Shown here piece by piece: positions 63,060 to 64,000 of a DNA stretch of 64,000 nucleotides. The stretch comes from Oreocharis arfaki (taxonomy: Eukaryota > Chordata > Aves > Passeriformes > Paramythiidae), in the NCBI GenBank assembly GCA_013398015.1, contig VZRR01014165.1:2217290-2281289 (forward strand), read 5' to 3'. Every line of letters begins with the position of its first letter. The first letter of the stretch is position 1. The notes under the pieces were generated by a model. It saw only the letters and a list, made by a program, of their open reading frames with translations, searched no databases and had not been told where the DNA came from. A program made the translations under genes and the position numbers.

Positions 63060-63575
63060 CACCTTGATATCTTCTGGAGGGACAGCACAGAGTAATTTAA
63101 GCAATTCAGGAGGTTCCTGGAGTGCACTGATGATAACTTCCTCTTCTGAGAGACAGAAGAGTCAATGAGAAGAGGTGCTGAGCTTCATGCTCACAATGAG
63201 CAGCCTGTTGGGGATGTGAAGGTCAAAGGCAGCCATGGCTGCAGCTACCATGAGATGGTCTTGGAGTTCAGGGCAGAGAGGAGAGTGAAAAGCAAGCACA
63301 TACCACTGGAGAGGGGGAATGAGGAAGACAGCATGAGACTTTTCTCGGGGGTGCCCTGTAACAGGACCAGAGGCAAAGGGCAAAAAGTGAAACATAGGAG
63401 GTTCCTTATGAAGATCAGGAAGCACTTTTTCCTGTGAGGGTGGCTGAGAGCTGGCAGAGATTGCCCAGGAAGGTTATGGAGTCTCCATACTTGGAGATAT
63501 TTAAAAGCCACCACATTGTCCTGGGCAACTGCCTTTAGGTGGTCCTGCTTGGGCAGGGGTGTTGGACCAGATGAT
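63060..63575 (+). mobile_element. CR1 copy with internal deletion
   Basis: The left half (63,060-63,300) is the C-terminal endonuclease region of CR1 ORF2: R-R-G-A-E-L-H, then G-D-V-K-V-K-G-S-H-G-C-S, then Y-H-E-M-V. In the usual S-D-H-E-M-V motif the Asp is replaced by Tyr. Within about 63,310-63,345 the sequence jumps straight to the 3' region, with 'GGGGTGCCCTGTAACAGGAC', 'AAACATAGGAGGTTCC' and 'GGGTGTTGGACCAGATGAT'. Roughly the whole RT coding part is missing. The octamer tail is missing too, so the copy is also truncated at its 3' end near 63,572. Confidence 0.85.
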
Positions 63576-64000
63576 TTACTGACTTATTCTTTTCCCTAAT
63601 GATATAAGAAATACCTGCAACATCTTCAACAGGTTTTGGTAGCACCTGTATGAACAAATAGTTTGTGAATAGTTCTCATACATGAGTGAAGAAAAAAGTG
63701 CTCAGGAGTAGAGCGTATTTATACACTCATCACAGCTTTCATGTGTTTTGTCATTATTTAGGGAAGAGATTGAAGAGAAAAAAAAGTTTGAAGAAAATGA
63801 TCTCTGTAATTATATGGTCTGTGTGTCAGTTTTTCCCCTCAGCTGGAATCCTAGGATTCAAATTATATCCAGTAGGAAGCCTTCACTGTTTTTACTGGCA
63901 CTGAAAAAGGGCTTGAGAAAAATATGTGTTTATTAATCACAGTTCTTAACTTTTATTAGTTTTAGTAAGTGGCTTTGAGTAATTTTTTAATTTTCATTTT
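63576..64000. other. Unique sequence, no gene recognised
   Basis: AT-rich end of the window with short chance open frames only. Confidence 0.45.

Noticed and set aside
1..64000. Search for tRNA, rRNA, CRISPR arrays, bacterial operons or phage genes
   Set aside because: No cloverleaf-like box A/B pairs, direct-repeat arrays with spacers, or dense bacterial-style coding were seen on either strand by eye.

Overview
The window reads as vertebrate, and specifically avian, nuclear DNA. It is AT-rich and intron-less open frames are all short. It is littered with CR1 non-LTR retrotransposon copies, several ending in the ATTCTATGA-type tails typical of birds. Degraded older CR1/L3-like and MIR-like relics and long AAAC-type low-complexity tracts complete the picture. 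A 1.4 kb LTR-like repeat at the left end resembles families I associate with songbirds, so a passerine is my best guess; that part is inference. No complete protein-coding gene, tRNA, rRNA, CRISPR array or bacterial-style operon is visible. The window is most simply intergenic or deep-intronic sequence.

Layout. 1-767 unique sequence. 768-2190 LTR-like repeat with a TATA-like box, a polyadenylation signal and six degenerate ~48 bp subrepeats. 2191-7073 unique. 7074-8002 A/C-rich tract, 438 bp assembly gap with the same ~130 bp on both sides (probable false duplication), then a CR1 3' end. 8003-21049 mostly unique, with MIR-like relics near 10.4 and 11.1 kb, an unidentified broken open-frame cluster on the minus strand at 12,998-13,511, and A/C tracts at 16.3 and 19.3 kb. 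21,050-22,243 CR1 with RT remnants. 22,244-29,099 mostly unique, with an antisense LTR-like fragment at 25.1 kb. 29,100-30,905 an old CR1/L3-like copy split in two. 30,906-34,759 unique, a MIR-like relic and a compound tetranucleotide microsatellite.

34,760-38,040 is an old CR1/L3-like element interrupted by a younger CR1 at 36,478-37,618, a clear nested insertion. 38,041-48,359 holds a 156 bp (AAAC)n array, two antisense CR1-like fragments and one splice-flanked open segment of unknown reality. 48,360-50,530 is an old CR1/L3-like copy that keeps part of ORF1 and the endonuclease region. 50,531-60,811 is mainly unique with two further splice-flanked open segments. 60,812-63,575 holds an antisense CR1, an old CR1-like 3' piece with a perfect 22 bp tandem duplication, and a CR1 that jumps from endonuclease to 3' region.

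All retroelement copies are broken (stops, lost catalytic residues, truncations), so none should be mobile. No genes here can be shown to work together. I found no convincing new biological system. The observations most worth checking are the false duplication at the gap, the nested CR1, the internally deleted CR1, the subrepeats in the LTR, several blocks that look like conserved non-coding elements, and the exon-like segments at 45.7, 51.9 and 54.9 kb. Element boundaries and family names come from reading and memory of consensus patterns, not from alignment, and are approximate.
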